Origin: Lihuaxuella thermophila
GTDB taxonomy: Bacteria; Bacillota; Bacilli; Thermoactinomycetales; Thermoactinomycetaceae
Direction: 5' to 3'
NCBI RefSeq assembly: GCF_900110165.1
Contig: NZ_FOCQ01000003.1
Location: 248,001 to 312,000 of the forward strand
Length of the DNA: 64,000 nucleotides
Shown: positions 41,513 through 50,386 of the stretch, piece after piece
Layout of the letters: each line of letters starts with the position of its first letter
How positions within the stretch are numbered: position 1 is the first letter of the stretch
Position numbers and translations under genes: made by a program
Notes under the pieces: generated by a model
Databases searched by the model: none
What the model was told of the DNA's origin: nothing
What the model saw: the letters and a program-made list of their open reading frames with translations, nothing else

Positions 41513-41541
41513 ATTGTAATGAAACGTTTTTATACTGTCAA
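41513..41541 (-). promoter_or_regulatory. Strong sigma-A promoter of the Y RNA array
   Basis: Perfect -35 TTGACA (41536-41541), -10 TACAAT (41513-41518) and a 17-bp spacer, ending about eight bases before unit 7. This fixes the direction of the array as minus, toward rsr. Confidence 0.85.
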
Positions 41542-41588
41542 TATTGTCATTTTTCTCCCGTCAAAGACAATTTCCGTTTCTTTCCCTA

Positions 41589-42452
41589 TCAAACCTCCTC
41601 CCAGATCCGCCGGGCATTGTCCATACTGATCTTTGAACCCAGTCGGCAATCTTCCATGCCTTCAAATTCAATCGAAATAAAACCGTCGTAACCGGAGTCT
41701 TTAATGATTTTCAGGATAGTGCGGACATCCAGATCCCCGTGGCCGAAAATGGAACCTCGCAGGAAGTTTCCGGACAATGTTTGAAACCATCCTTCTCCCG
41801 GATCTTGATGTCTGGGGCGAAGGTAAAAATCTTTCCAATGGATCATTGATGCATACGGCAGATTCTTTTCAACCGCCTGAACCGGATCCTCATCCACACA
41901 CCAAAAATTACCAATATCCAGCGTCGTTTTAAAATTGTCCCGATCCACCAGATATAACAACCTCTGGATCCGGTCACTGGCCTGAACGTAATAGCCATGA
42001 TTTTCAACACTGGTGATGATTCCGTATTGTTTGGCATAATCGGCAATTTGCCGGCAAGCGGAAACGATCAGGGGCAAATCCGCTTCAAATCGATGGATGT
42101 CCGTTTCATGTTTCGGACGGGAGGCGACATCGTGCCGCATCCGTCCGGCACCTAAGCGATGGGCGATATCCACATGCCTCATCACCCGTTCGATCTCATT
42201 CCGATAACCGGCTTCATCCAGCCCAATAAAGTTTGCACCGATGGCATAGTTCGAAATCTCCAGCCCGAGCTCCTCTGCTTTTCCCTTTATTTCATCAACC
42301 AGAGAAGAGTGATCTTCCAGGCTGAATCCGTGAGGCACAATCTCAACATGCCGGGCACCTTGCTGCTTCATCCAATCCATGGCGTCCAATACCGTCATTT
42401 CACCTGAAGCCATTGCCTTTGACAAACTGTACGTGCTCAACCCCAGTTTCAT
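41589..42452 (-). CDS. Sugar phosphate isomerase/epimerase-like TIM-barrel protein
   Basis: The 287-residue product starts at ATG 42452 (MKLGLSTYSLSKAM) after GGAGGG. AP-endonuclease-2/xylose-isomerase-like barrel motifs include VEIVPHGFSLED, SVENHGYYVQASDR near 142, TTLDIGNFWC, MIHWKDFYLR near 205 and GHGDLD then SIEFEGMED at the end. Metal ligands Glu/Asp/His/Glu are placed as in IolE/IolI-type epimerases. The substrate is unknown. It stands between the Y RNA promoter and namA. Confidence 0.88.
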   Translation of the reverse strand: MKLGLSTYSLSKAMASGEMTVLDAMDWMKQQGARHVEIVPHGFSLEDHSSLVDEIKGKAEELGLEISNYAIGANFIGLDEAGYRNEIERVMRHVDIAHRLGAGRMRHDVASRPKHETDIHRFEADLPLIVSACRQIADYAKQYGIITSVENHGYYVQASDRIQRLLYLVDRDNFKTTLDIGNFWCVDEDPVQAVEKNLPYASMIHWKDFYLRPRHQDPGEGWFQTLSGNFLRGSIFGHGDLDVRTILKIIKDSGYDGFISIEFEGMEDCRLGSKISMDNARRIWEEV

Positions 42453-42661
42453 CGTTTTCCCTCCGTGGATGAAAATCAACATGAAAAATGGTGCCGAAAT
42501 CTGTTCCAAGCTTGAACGTTGATGGATTCTGAACAGTTGGCAACCCGAACCGGGAAACCTTCCGCCTCCGATGACAAAGAAGAAGTTTCTGCGCTTCCTT
42601 CTTGGTTCTTAGGCTGGCTTCCTGTTTTCCCGTCTTTTCACATCTCCAATCGCCCTAAAAA

Positions 42662-43684
42662 TCAAAATGCACGCACATATTGTCTGGGAGGCTCTGCTTT
42701 ATGTCCTAAAGCTTCTGCGGCATGAATGGCCCAATACGGATCTTTTAACATTCCCCGCCCCACGGCAACAAGGTCCGCGTCGCGATTGGCGATCACCGAT
42801 TCCGCCAAGACAGGATCATCCAGCATTCCGACGGCAATGACGGGTACATCGAGCGCTTGTTTCACCGCCCGGGCCATCGGCACTTGATAGCCGGGGAAAT
42901 TGCCCGGTTTTCTGTTGGAGCCGGCCGGTCCTTCCCCACCGGAAGAGATATGGAACAGATCGACCCCCGCCTCTTTATATCGCTTGCAAACCTCAATGAT
43001 ATATTCCAGGTCATACCCGCCATCGGCATATTCAACAGCGGAAACGCGCATCAGGAGCGGCATCCGGCTCGGCATGACACTTTTGACCGCCTGAATCACT
43101 TCGACCCCGAACCTGGCTGGGTCTTGACCGTATTCGTCTTCTCTTCGGTTGGTTAACGGCGAATGGAATTGATGGATCAGATAGCCGTGGGCGCCATGAA
43201 GCTCGATCGTATCCACGCCCGCCTGAATGGCCCGCACAGCGGCATCCCTGAACTTTTCCACCATCCTTTTCACTTCATCGGTGGACAGCGCCCTTGGTGT
43301 TTTAAATTTGGAATTAAAAGGGATCGCTGACGGCGCGACAGGCGTCTTTGCATCTTCAGCTTTCCGGCCGGCATGTGCGATTTGAATTCCCATTTTTGCA
43401 CCATGTCGGTGGCACGACTCAATGATCCGCGCAAAAGCCGGAATGTGATCATCTGACCATATGCCAAGGTCAAAATCTGTAATCCGGCCATCCGGTTCGA
43501 CGTCTGTCATTTCTATGATGATCAATCCCGCTCCGCCAACCGCCCTGCTGGTATAATGTACAAAATGCCACTCATTCGGCTTCCCGTCTCTGGCTTCCAC
43601 GGAGTATTGGCACATGGGAGGCATGACGATTCGGTTCTTCAGTTCCAACCCTTTAAAAGTAAACGGAGTAAATAAATGAGCCAC
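42662..43684 (-). CDS. namA: NADPH dehydrogenase NamA (Old Yellow Enzyme family)
   Basis: The 340-residue FMN enzyme starts at GTG 43684 (MAHLFTPFTFKGLELKNRIV), matching YqjM/NamA; the frame to 43771 adds a non-conserved lead. Motifs: MPPMCQYSVEARDG near 20, AHAGRKAE near 103, and the catalytic pair in ELHGAHGYLIHQFHSPLTNR near 163, with FPGYQVPMA and VGRGMLKDPYWA at the C-terminus. It reduces activated C=C bonds of electrophiles. Confidence 0.95.
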   Translation of the reverse strand: MAHLFTPFTFKGLELKNRIVMPPMCQYSVEARDGKPNEWHFVHYTSRAVGGAGLIIIEMTDVEPDGRITDFDLGIWSDDHIPAFARIIESCHRHGAKMGIQIAHAGRKAEDAKTPVAPSAIPFNSKFKTPRALSTDEVKRMVEKFRDAAVRAIQAGVDTIELHGAHGYLIHQFHSPLTNRREDEYGQDPARFGVEVIQAVKSVMPSRMPLLMRVSAVEYADGGYDLEYIIEVCKRYKEAGVDLFHISSGGEGPAGSNRKPGNFPGYQVPMARAVKQALDVPVIAVGMLDDPVLAESVIANRDADLVAVGRGMLKDPYWAIHAAEALGHKAEPPRQYVRAF

Positions 43685-43877
43685 TTTCCAGCATCCTCTC
43701 TTCGCATCTGTTTTGGATCTGTATGGGATGTAGTCTGGATCAAACGCCAAGTTCTTATTTCTCTGCTGCAATACTTTTCTATAAAATATTATAAATCAAA
43801 TCGGTTTACTCTACAAAAGTACGAGTATAACTTTATTTTTGAGCCATGACAGTGCCTGATCTCCCTTCGTTCCGGGA

Positions 43878-44468
43878 TCAGGCATTCTCACTGATTTTCC
43901 AGGTACACAGACTGGTCGTCAATCCCACCGCCGTAATGGTGATAAGGGAAAGCAATAAAGTCTCTTTGGAAATCAGCCAGCCGCCAAGGCTGATGACCAT
44001 GGCATCAATCATAAAAATAAGAACCCCTACATTGATCCGAAAAACAGAGGCTAGAAGTTGGGCCAGCAGGTCTGTGCCACCCGTGCTTGTTTCATGTCTG
44101 AGCATCATACCGATTCCCCATCCGACAAGGATCCCCCCGACTATGGAACTGGATAAAGGATCCAACCGGACACAGGCAAGGAATTTAAATTGCAGCGGTT
44201 GGAGAAGATCAATGAAAAACGAAGAAATCAACATGCCGTACACACTGTTGTAGAAATAATCACGATCATAAAACCAGGCCAGCGCAAAAATCGGAACGCT
44301 CAATAAAAGGATGGTGAAACCGGCTTTCACTCCCCACAAATACTTGCAAATCAAACCGATCCCAATCATTCCCCCGTCCAGCACCCGGTAAGGAGCCAAA
44401 AAGCAATTGATTCCGATTGCCAACACCGCACTGGCTGCCATAATGATCCATACTCTTGAAAGCGACAT
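43878..44468 (-). CDS. YitT-family (DUF161) membrane protein
   Basis: The 196-residue product has five to six membrane helices. It starts IIMAASAVLAIGINCFLAPY, with RVLDGGMIGIGLICKYLWGV and the family motif HETSTGGTDLLAQLL near 125. The C-terminal DUF2179 domain of longer YitT proteins is absent, which is common. Transport function is suspected but unproven. Confidence 0.92.
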   Translation of the reverse strand: MSLSRVWIIMAASAVLAIGINCFLAPYRVLDGGMIGIGLICKYLWGVKAGFTILLLSVPIFALAWFYDRDYFYNSVYGMLISSFFIDLLQPLQFKFLACVRLDPLSSSIVGGILVGWGIGMMLRHETSTGGTDLLAQLLASVFRINVGVLIFMIDAMVISLGGWLISKETLLLSLITITAVGLTTSLCTWKISENA

Positions 44469-44565
44469 GATTTACGTTCATCTCCGAAACAGAGGACATG
44501 CTTTATGTATATGAGGCCCCGTCTTTTATTATCCTGGCTGAACAAGATTTCCGTCTGTGCGGCGA

Positions 44566-44590
44566 CAAGAAAAAGCAAGCCGAAGCTTGC
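44566..44590 (-). terminator. Terminator of the DUF1259 gene
   Basis: GCAAGC-TTCG-GCTTGC stem with a UUCG tetraloop followed by TTTTTCTTG on the minus strand. Confidence 0.85.
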
Positions 44591-44637
44591 CAGTCGGTTC
44601 TATCTTCCTGTAAACAGAGACTCCTTTGATTCACTCT

Positions 44638-45036
44638 CTAATCCCTTAACACGCGTAAAGCTTGCGCAGCTTTCCTCGCAAAGCTAATCGGATTTTCCAC
44701 GGATTCAAAGTGAATATACATCAGACGCGGCTTCTCGAATAACCAGTGGTTATGCAGGGATGCCACAATGATCCCTTTTTTGCGCAACTCTGAAATAAAC
44801 GGGTTCACTTCTGCAGGTAAGATCACGGTTTCTCCCAGGTTTAAGGCCCGGCCTTGTCTGTCGATCGATTCAAAAGTAAAGAAGGTTGGCAACACCAGAG
44901 GAGACCGGCTGCGACGCCCCAAAATCGTTACCGGGATGTTCCTGAACTTTTGCACAAAACAAACCCCATTCATCACACTGGGCTGACCCCCGACAATTCT
45001 GGCAAACTGGTTGCATAGCCGCTGTAAATTGCCCAA
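44638..45036 (-). CDS. DUF1259 (LppY/LpqO-like) domain protein, single domain
   Basis: The 132-residue product starts at TTG 45036, with GGGAGGA seven bases upstream. It carries the family pattern: the strand GETVILPAEVNPFISELRK, then VASLHNHWLFEKPRLMYIHF near 97 with conserved His residues, and a C-terminal FARKAAQAL helix. Secreted relatives have two copies with a lipoprotein signal. This one is a single copy with no signal peptide and probably acts in the cytoplasm. Function is unknown. Confidence 0.87.
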   Translation of the reverse strand: MGNLQRLCNQFARIVGGQPSVMNGVCFVQKFRNIPVTILGRRSRSPLVLPTFFTFESIDRQGRALNLGETVILPAEVNPFISELRKKGIIVASLHNHWLFEKPRLMYIHFESVENPISFARKAAQALRVLRD

Positions 45037-45430
45037 ACTCGATTCCTCCCTTTCCATCTTGAATAAAAATCAATATAGAATATGATGGAAAGGAAACTCT
45101 TGCATCTCCATTCGCCCGAAATAGAAATATTTTTTTAGAACCGATCGCCGGACCCTTCATCTTATCAATAATCCCGTTGTTTGATAATCTATTGAAAACA
45201 TGAGATTTTTGGCAGTCTTGCAGTCCGGCCCACACATACGGCTTGATGAGTCGAATGGCTTCCTTCCAATCTCTCGTTCTATTTTATATGATGATTCAAT
45301 CACCTGGAGCGATCAATTTCTCCCCCCACTGTGAGCATGGCCCAACCCGCAACAAAGATGAAGCAGCTGCAGGACTTGTCTGCAGCTGCTTCATTTTTTT
45401 ACCCCTATTCTCAGAGCATGACCTCATGCT
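45037..45430. other. Intergenic stretch with bidirectional hairpin
   Basis: Apart from the hairpin at 45358-45394 I see no gene. Short frames lack ribosome binding sites. It should contain the DUF1259 promoter, which I could not identify. Confidence 0.5.
45358..45394. terminator. Strong hairpin terminator after the sugar-binding lipoprotein gene
   Basis: ATGAAGCAGCTGCAG pairs with CTGCAGCTGCTTCAT, with seven T on the plus side and TCTTTGTTG on the minus side. It can terminate the minus-strand sugar transporter operon and any plus-strand read-through. Confidence 0.75.
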
Positions 45431-47005
45431 TTATTTAAAATCTTCCACTTTGGTACCTGTCGCCCGGACTTGCTCGACATAGGCCTGAAACACGTCCTGG
45501 CCTTTGTACTTGGTCATTAACTCCTGGCGGTATTTCGGCCAGTTTTTGCCCGATTTTTCGTCAAACAGCATTTTGGAATGGTACTCGTGCATCTTCGCCC
45601 GGAAGTCGGCGAGGTTTAACCCTTTCGGCGGGGCCACATTGGTGCCGATCGACGGAATTTTGGGATAGGATTTCACGGTTTCATCGATTTTCCGGTCGCG
45701 CTCCGTCATGCGCGGGTCGATCACTTCCAGGCCGAGCACTTCCGGTTCAGCCGGGGTGAAGAAATCATACACATCGAGAAAATTGCCTTTCTCCACAATC
45801 TCTTTCTGGATGGCATCCGGTTTCAGCGTGATTTTGTTGCCGCTGCGCGTATAATGTTTTCCTTCCACACCATAATGGGTGAGGAGATACCCTTCTTCGC
45901 TGGCCAGCCAATCCAAAATTTGCACGGAGCGCTTCACTTTCTCCGGTTCGTTCTCTGCGACAGATTTGGGGAAGAGAAAGGCTGTTTCAGGAAGTGTTTC
46001 CGTCCAGATTCCGGGCTGATCCTTAAAGGGGTTAAACGGAATCCAGTCGGCCTTCGGATCAATGGCCTTCGACTTATTTTGCAGACTTTGCGGGTTGGCA
46101 TCCCAAATCAAGTCGCGCGTATGACTGGCTACAATGCCCACTTTTCCCTGGGCCGCCCGGTCAATGTGCGCTTCTCCTTCATTTAAATACCAATCGGGAT
46201 CGAGAATTCCTTCTTTGATCATCTGCACCGTTTCATCAATCACATTTTCTACGCGCGGGTCGGATTGCACATCGATAAATTTGCCGTTTTCGATCATAAA
46301 CATCCCGATCAAACCGTTATGGAGATACTGGGGCAAATCGATGGACAGCCCTTTTCCGTTGCCGGATGCCGACATGCCGTACGTGTCCTTCTTGCCGTTG
46401 CCGTCGGGATCATTATTCGTAAATGCGCGCATGACGTTGATCATTTCGTCATAGTTGGTCGGTACTTGAAGCCCCAGTTTGTCCAGCCAGTCTTTGCGGA
46501 TATAGTAGGAACGGTACACATTCCGCGCAAACGGAATCGGAGCGCGCACAAACTGGTTTTGTATGGCATATCGCTTTAACTCCTCTTCTTTGACCCATTT
46601 GAAATAGTTGGGCATCGTCTTCGGAGAGACAAACGGGGTCAGATCCGCCAATACTCCGTTGAGAGCCAGGGTTTGGCTCATGATGCCGGTCGACAAAAAC
46701 ATATCGGGCGCATCACCGCTGGCCACTTTGACGTTCAACTGATTATCCCGGTCCGGTCCAAACGGCATAAACTCGATGGTTAATTTCACATTAAACTTTT
46801 CTTCGATCTTCTTTTTCACAAAATCGTTCTGCACATCCGGCAAAACCGTGGTCGCCTGATCCACCATGGTAAACCACTTCAGCTCCAGTTTTCCCCCGCT
46901 GCCCCCTTTTTCATTTTCACTTGGCTTTTCCCCGGTAATAAACGAACAGCCGCTGAGCACAAGGGTAAAAATGAGCAGCCAAATCGCCAGACGCTGAACC
47001 TTCAT
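45431..47005 (-). CDS. Extracellular sugar-binding lipoprotein (ABC uptake system 1)
   Basis: The 524-residue product starts at ATG 47005, with GGGAGGAAAA ahead. It has a lipoprotein signal (IWLLIFTLVLSGC, lipid on Cys20) and a type-1 solute-binding fold typical of LplA/YtcQ/YesO proteins (LELKWFTMVDQATTVLPDVQ, RKDWLDKLGLQVPTNYDEMI, DPDGNGKKDTYGMS). The DPDGNGKKDTYG loop is a calcium-binding motif of this family. It is the last gene after two permeases and should capture an oligosaccharide. Confidence 0.93.
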   Translation of the reverse strand: MKVQRLAIWLLIFTLVLSGCSFITGEKPSENEKGGSGGKLELKWFTMVDQATTVLPDVQNDFVKKKIEEKFNVKLTIEFMPFGPDRDNQLNVKVASGDAPDMFLSTGIMSQTLALNGVLADLTPFVSPKTMPNYFKWVKEEELKRYAIQNQFVRAPIPFARNVYRSYYIRKDWLDKLGLQVPTNYDEMINVMRAFTNNDPDGNGKKDTYGMSASGNGKGLSIDLPQYLHNGLIGMFMIENGKFIDVQSDPRVENVIDETVQMIKEGILDPDWYLNEGEAHIDRAAQGKVGIVASHTRDLIWDANPQSLQNKSKAIDPKADWIPFNPFKDQPGIWTETLPETAFLFPKSVAENEPEKVKRSVQILDWLASEEGYLLTHYGVEGKHYTRSGNKITLKPDAIQKEIVEKGNFLDVYDFFTPAEPEVLGLEVIDPRMTERDRKIDETVKSYPKIPSIGTNVAPPKGLNLADFRAKMHEYHSKMLFDEKSGKNWPKYRQELMTKYKGQDVFQAYVEQVRATGTKVEDFK

Positions 47006-47067
47006 GGCTTTTTCCTCCCTTTTTATCATTTCAAGCGCTGAACGCGGGAACGCGAGCGAATCCGGTT

Positions 47068-47958
47068 TCATTCCTTCACAGACCCGAGCAAAAACCCTTT
47101 GACGAAATATTTTTGCACAAACGGATAAATCACCAGAACCGGCAAAATCGTGACGACCACCGCGGCCATTTGCAAGGTTTCCGGGGGAAGCTGCTGGATT
47201 AGCGTCGGATTCTGCGTCAACAGCTCCTGGCTGACGCTTTGCGCCTGCAGCATATTTCGGAGTACCACCTGCATCGGATAGAGGGATTTATCCGTAATGT
47301 ACATAATCCCCTGGAAATAGGCGTTCCAGTGTTGGATGCCGTAAAACAGGGCCATGGTCGCCATAATCGGCTTGGAGAGCGGCAGGACGATCCGGAACAG
47401 AGCAGCCAGCTCCCCGCAACCGTCCACTTTGGCCGCCTCCTCAATCTCCTCGGGAAGATTCTCAAAAAAGGTTTTCATGATCAGCATATTAAAGGCGGAG
47501 ACCAGCCCCGGAATAATCAGTGCCCAAACGGTATTTAAGAGACCCGTGGCCCGCACCACGAGGTAGAGCGGAATTAAGCCTCCGGAAAAAAGCATCGTAA
47601 ACACGATCATAAACAGGAAGAAGTTCCGGCCCGGCAGTTGTTTCTTGGAAAGCGGATAAGCGAGCAGAGTCGTTACAATCAAGTTGAGCGCCGTCCCCAC
47701 AACCGTCACAAAAACGGTCACCTGAAGCGCCCGCGGGATGACAGGGCTTTCAAAAATCGCCTTATACCCTTCCCAGGTCACTTTTTCCGGGAAAATGACA
47801 AACCCGCCGTTTTTCAGGACGACATCGATCGGGGTGACCGACATGACAAACACGTAGTAAATGGGAAAGAGTGCGGCAAGGGCGAAAAGGGTTAAAATGA
47901 GGTACAAAATGGCGTCAACGATCCGGTCGCTTTTTGTTTTGTACAGTATGGTGTTCAC
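47068..47958 (-). CDS. ABC sugar transporter permease, LplC/YtcP type (system 1)
   Basis: The 296-residue membrane protein has six helices. The EAA loop EEAAKVDGCGELAALFRIVL near 178 contacts an ATPase. It ends VQKYFVKGFLLGSVKE, the standard C-terminus of this subfamily. No ATP-binding gene is nearby, so a shared MsmX-like ATPase elsewhere is likely. Confidence 0.94.
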   Translation of the reverse strand: MNTILYKTKSDRIVDAILYLILTLFALAALFPIYYVFVMSVTPIDVVLKNGGFVIFPEKVTWEGYKAIFESPVIPRALQVTVFVTVVGTALNLIVTTLLAYPLSKKQLPGRNFFLFMIVFTMLFSGGLIPLYLVVRATGLLNTVWALIIPGLVSAFNMLIMKTFFENLPEEIEEAAKVDGCGELAALFRIVLPLSKPIMATMALFYGIQHWNAYFQGIMYITDKSLYPMQVVLRNMLQAQSVSQELLTQNPTLIQQLPPETLQMAAVVVTILPVLVIYPFVQKYFVKGFLLGSVKE

Positions 47959-47961
47959 CCC

Positions 47962-48927
47962 CTACCAAATACCTGAACCCCCGAAGCGTTTGGCCAGCTT
48001 GTTCGCCCCGATCACCAGAACCAGTCCGACGACTCCTTTGAAGAAGCCTACCGCCGTTGCCATGCTGAACTCGAGGTTTTCCAGGCCTCTTCTGAATACC
48101 CACGTGTCGATAATATCACCTGTTTCATACACTCTGGCGTTGAGGAAAATATATACTTGCTCAAAGCCAGCATCCATAATATGGCCGATGCGAAGAATCA
48201 ACAGCAGGAGAAACACATTGCGGATGCCGGGCAAGGTAATGTGCCACAATTGCCGCCAGCGGCCGGCGCCATCGACCACCGCCGCTTCGTACAGCTGGGG
48301 ATTGATGGCCGCCAGCGACGCCAGATAAATCACCGCTCCAAAGCCGGTGTTTTTCCAGATGTCCGTAGTCACGAGAATGGTCCGGAAATATTCCTGATTG
48401 GTCAAAAAGTCGATCGGATTCATTCCCAAATGGCGAAGCAGCGTGTTTACCAGCCCCGATTCGGGAGCCAAAAAGGAAAAAGCAAGCGCATATACGATCA
48501 CCCAGGACAAAAAATAGGGTCCGTAAGTAATCGTCTGCACGGTCCGCTTAAACCAGCGGACCCTGATTTCGTTCAGGATCAGTGCCAGCAACAGATCGGG
48601 CAACATACCGAAAATGATCCGGTACGTGCTGATCATCAACGTGTTTCGGATCGTTCTGTAGATGTCGGGGGAGGTGAAGATCTCCTCAAAATGCTTGAGG
48701 CCGACCCAGGGGCTGTGCCAGATCCCTTTGATCAAATTGAAATCCTTAAAGGCGATCACAACACCCACCATGGGGAGATAATGATAAATGAGGAAGTAGA
48801 CGAGACCGGGAAGCATCATCAAATAATACCACCGATACCGGTAAACTCTTCGCGCAAGACGAGCGAGTTTGGTCTGCTTGTGTGTGAGAGCATCCATTCC
48901 TGTTTCTGTTGCCGCGTGACGGGTCAT
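47962..48927 (-). CDS. ABC sugar transporter permease, LplB type (system 1)
   Basis: The 321-residue membrane protein starts after GGGGGGATCGC. Six helices follow an N-terminal basic segment. The EAA motif is YEAAVVDGAGRWRQLWHITL near 215, and the C-terminus ends NKLAKRFGGSGIW, as in LplB/YteP. It pairs with the downstream LplC-type permease. Confidence 0.94.
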   Translation of the reverse strand: MTRHAATETGMDALTHKQTKLARLARRVYRYRWYYLMMLPGLVYFLIYHYLPMVGVVIAFKDFNLIKGIWHSPWVGLKHFEEIFTSPDIYRTIRNTLMISTYRIIFGMLPDLLLALILNEIRVRWFKRTVQTITYGPYFLSWVIVYALAFSFLAPESGLVNTLLRHLGMNPIDFLTNQEYFRTILVTTDIWKNTGFGAVIYLASLAAINPQLYEAAVVDGAGRWRQLWHITLPGIRNVFLLLLILRIGHIMDAGFEQVYIFLNARVYETGDIIDTWVFRRGLENLEFSMATAVGFFKGVVGLVLVIGANKLAKRFGGSGIW

Positions 48928-48956
48928 GCCAGCGATCCCCCCTTTCTGCCTAGGAA

Positions 48957-50216
48957 CTACAGGCCCAAGCCGCGATAGACTTTAACCAGACCGTCAATGA
49001 TTTCCTGCGTATCCTGATCGGTTAACAGCGGACTGACCGGCAGATAAACGGTTCGCGGCATGAGATCGGACGCGCGCGGGCACATGTGTTCAGAATAGAC
49101 GACCGGTCGCTTGAAGGGATAATCAAACGGAAAACCGCTCAGGTCAACCGTTCGCCGGTAGAGGATTTGCGGCATCATATAGACGGGCTTTCCTCCATAC
49201 AACGGTGAAACGGAAATGTTTTCCGCCTGAAGTGCCTGCACAAACTTCCCGGCGATCTCGCCGGAAGGAAGGATGATCCCCAAGTTGGACCCCAGTTCTC
49301 CGTCTTCATCCACCGTTTTTCGAAACTGCACGTTCGGGATTTCCGCTGTTAACGCATCGCGGATGGTCCGGTAATGTTTTTTCATGCTGGAAGTGATCTG
49401 CTGCCATTTGTCCCACTGAGCCCGGAGTACCGCCCCCGTGAGTTCACTCATCCGGTAATTTTGTCCGATAAAGGCGTTCGTTTCATCGGGTGAATCCAGT
49501 CCGTACCGGTGTTTTTCCCGGAACATCCCCTGATCGTGGTAACGGACCGAGCGTTCAAACCACTCCCCGGACCGGGTTACCACCGCCCCGCCTTCGCCGG
49601 CGGTCAATATTTTGTTTAACTGAAAACTAAACGCTCCGATATGTCCGATCGTCCCTGAATAGTTGCCCTTATATTTCGTACCGCAAGACTGGGCCACATC
49701 CTCGATGACATAAAGATGGTGCTGTTCGGCGAACCTCATGATCGCGTCCATCTCACACGGGTTCCCCAGGATCGGCACGGCAATGATCGCCTTGACTTCG
49801 TCATCCATGACGCGGGGCAGGTCGGACGGATCCAAGTTCAAACTCTCGTCCACATCACAAAAGACAGGGACTGCGTTGCAACAGATCACGGCCCCGACCG
49901 TTGCGATAAATGTGTTGGCGGGAACGATGACCTTATCTCCGTATCCGATCCCAAGTGCTTTTAGCGCCACGATCAATGCGGCCGTACCGGATGAAACGGC
50001 GAGTACGTAAGGAATGCCCAGCTGTTGGGCCATGGCATCTTCAAACGCCCGCACCGCTCCCTGCACACGCGGCCCGTAGTAGCGAAAAGGCGATTGGGCC
50101 AGGATAGTCCGGGCCGCCAGTTCCGCCTCCTCCGCCCCCATCATCATCGCTCCCGGATAGTTGGGGGGCAAAGGCTTACTCCGGGCCGGTTTTCCGCCGT
50201 TAATGGCAAGTTCCAC
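48957..50216 (-). CDS. DegT/DnrJ/EryC1/StrS-family PLP aminotransferase
   Basis: The 419-residue product starts at GTG 50216 (MELAINGGKPARSKPLPPNY), the usual N-terminus of the family; the longer frame is not conserved. Motifs: PLP phosphate loop SSGTAALIVALKALG, the Asp in VIEDVAQSCGTKYKG, catalytic Lys in FSFQLNKILTAGEGGAVV near 200, and FIGQNYRMSELTGAVLRAQW. The family transaminates keto-sugars or keto-inositols. It leads into the ABC permease genes after 29 bp, an unusual neighbour that suggests an amino-sugar or inositol substrate. Confidence 0.92.
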   Translation of the reverse strand: MELAINGGKPARSKPLPPNYPGAMMMGAEEAELAARTILAQSPFRYYGPRVQGAVRAFEDAMAQQLGIPYVLAVSSGTAALIVALKALGIGYGDKVIVPANTFIATVGAVICCNAVPVFCDVDESLNLDPSDLPRVMDDEVKAIIAVPILGNPCEMDAIMRFAEQHHLYVIEDVAQSCGTKYKGNYSGTIGHIGAFSFQLNKILTAGEGGAVVTRSGEWFERSVRYHDQGMFREKHRYGLDSPDETNAFIGQNYRMSELTGAVLRAQWDKWQQITSSMKKHYRTIRDALTAEIPNVQFRKTVDEDGELGSNLGIILPSGEIAGKFVQALQAENISVSPLYGGKPVYMMPQILYRRTVDLSGFPFDYPFKRPVVYSEHMCPRASDLMPRTVYLPVSPLLTDQDTQEIIDGLVKVYRGLGL

Positions 50217-50386
50217 CTGCAACCACTCCCGTTGTTCCAGAAAAGCCGTTTCAGATGACAGTTTTCCGTTTTGTTTAAATCTTATAAAAATAAAAACCAG
50301 CCCAAAAGGACGCTTTGATGACAAAGGAGTATACTATTTTTACATGTTCATCTGCAGGTCTCTTTTTTTGCCCCAAATGGTAACCT

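Noticed and set aside
44366-44578. Minus-strand frame upstream of yitT
   Set aside because: It overlaps the yitT coding sequence in another frame and contains the DUF1259 terminator.
47020-47045. Palindrome TTCAAGCGCTGAA as a catabolite-response element
   Set aside because: It does not match the cre consensus at the flanking positions and lies between two cotranscribed genes.
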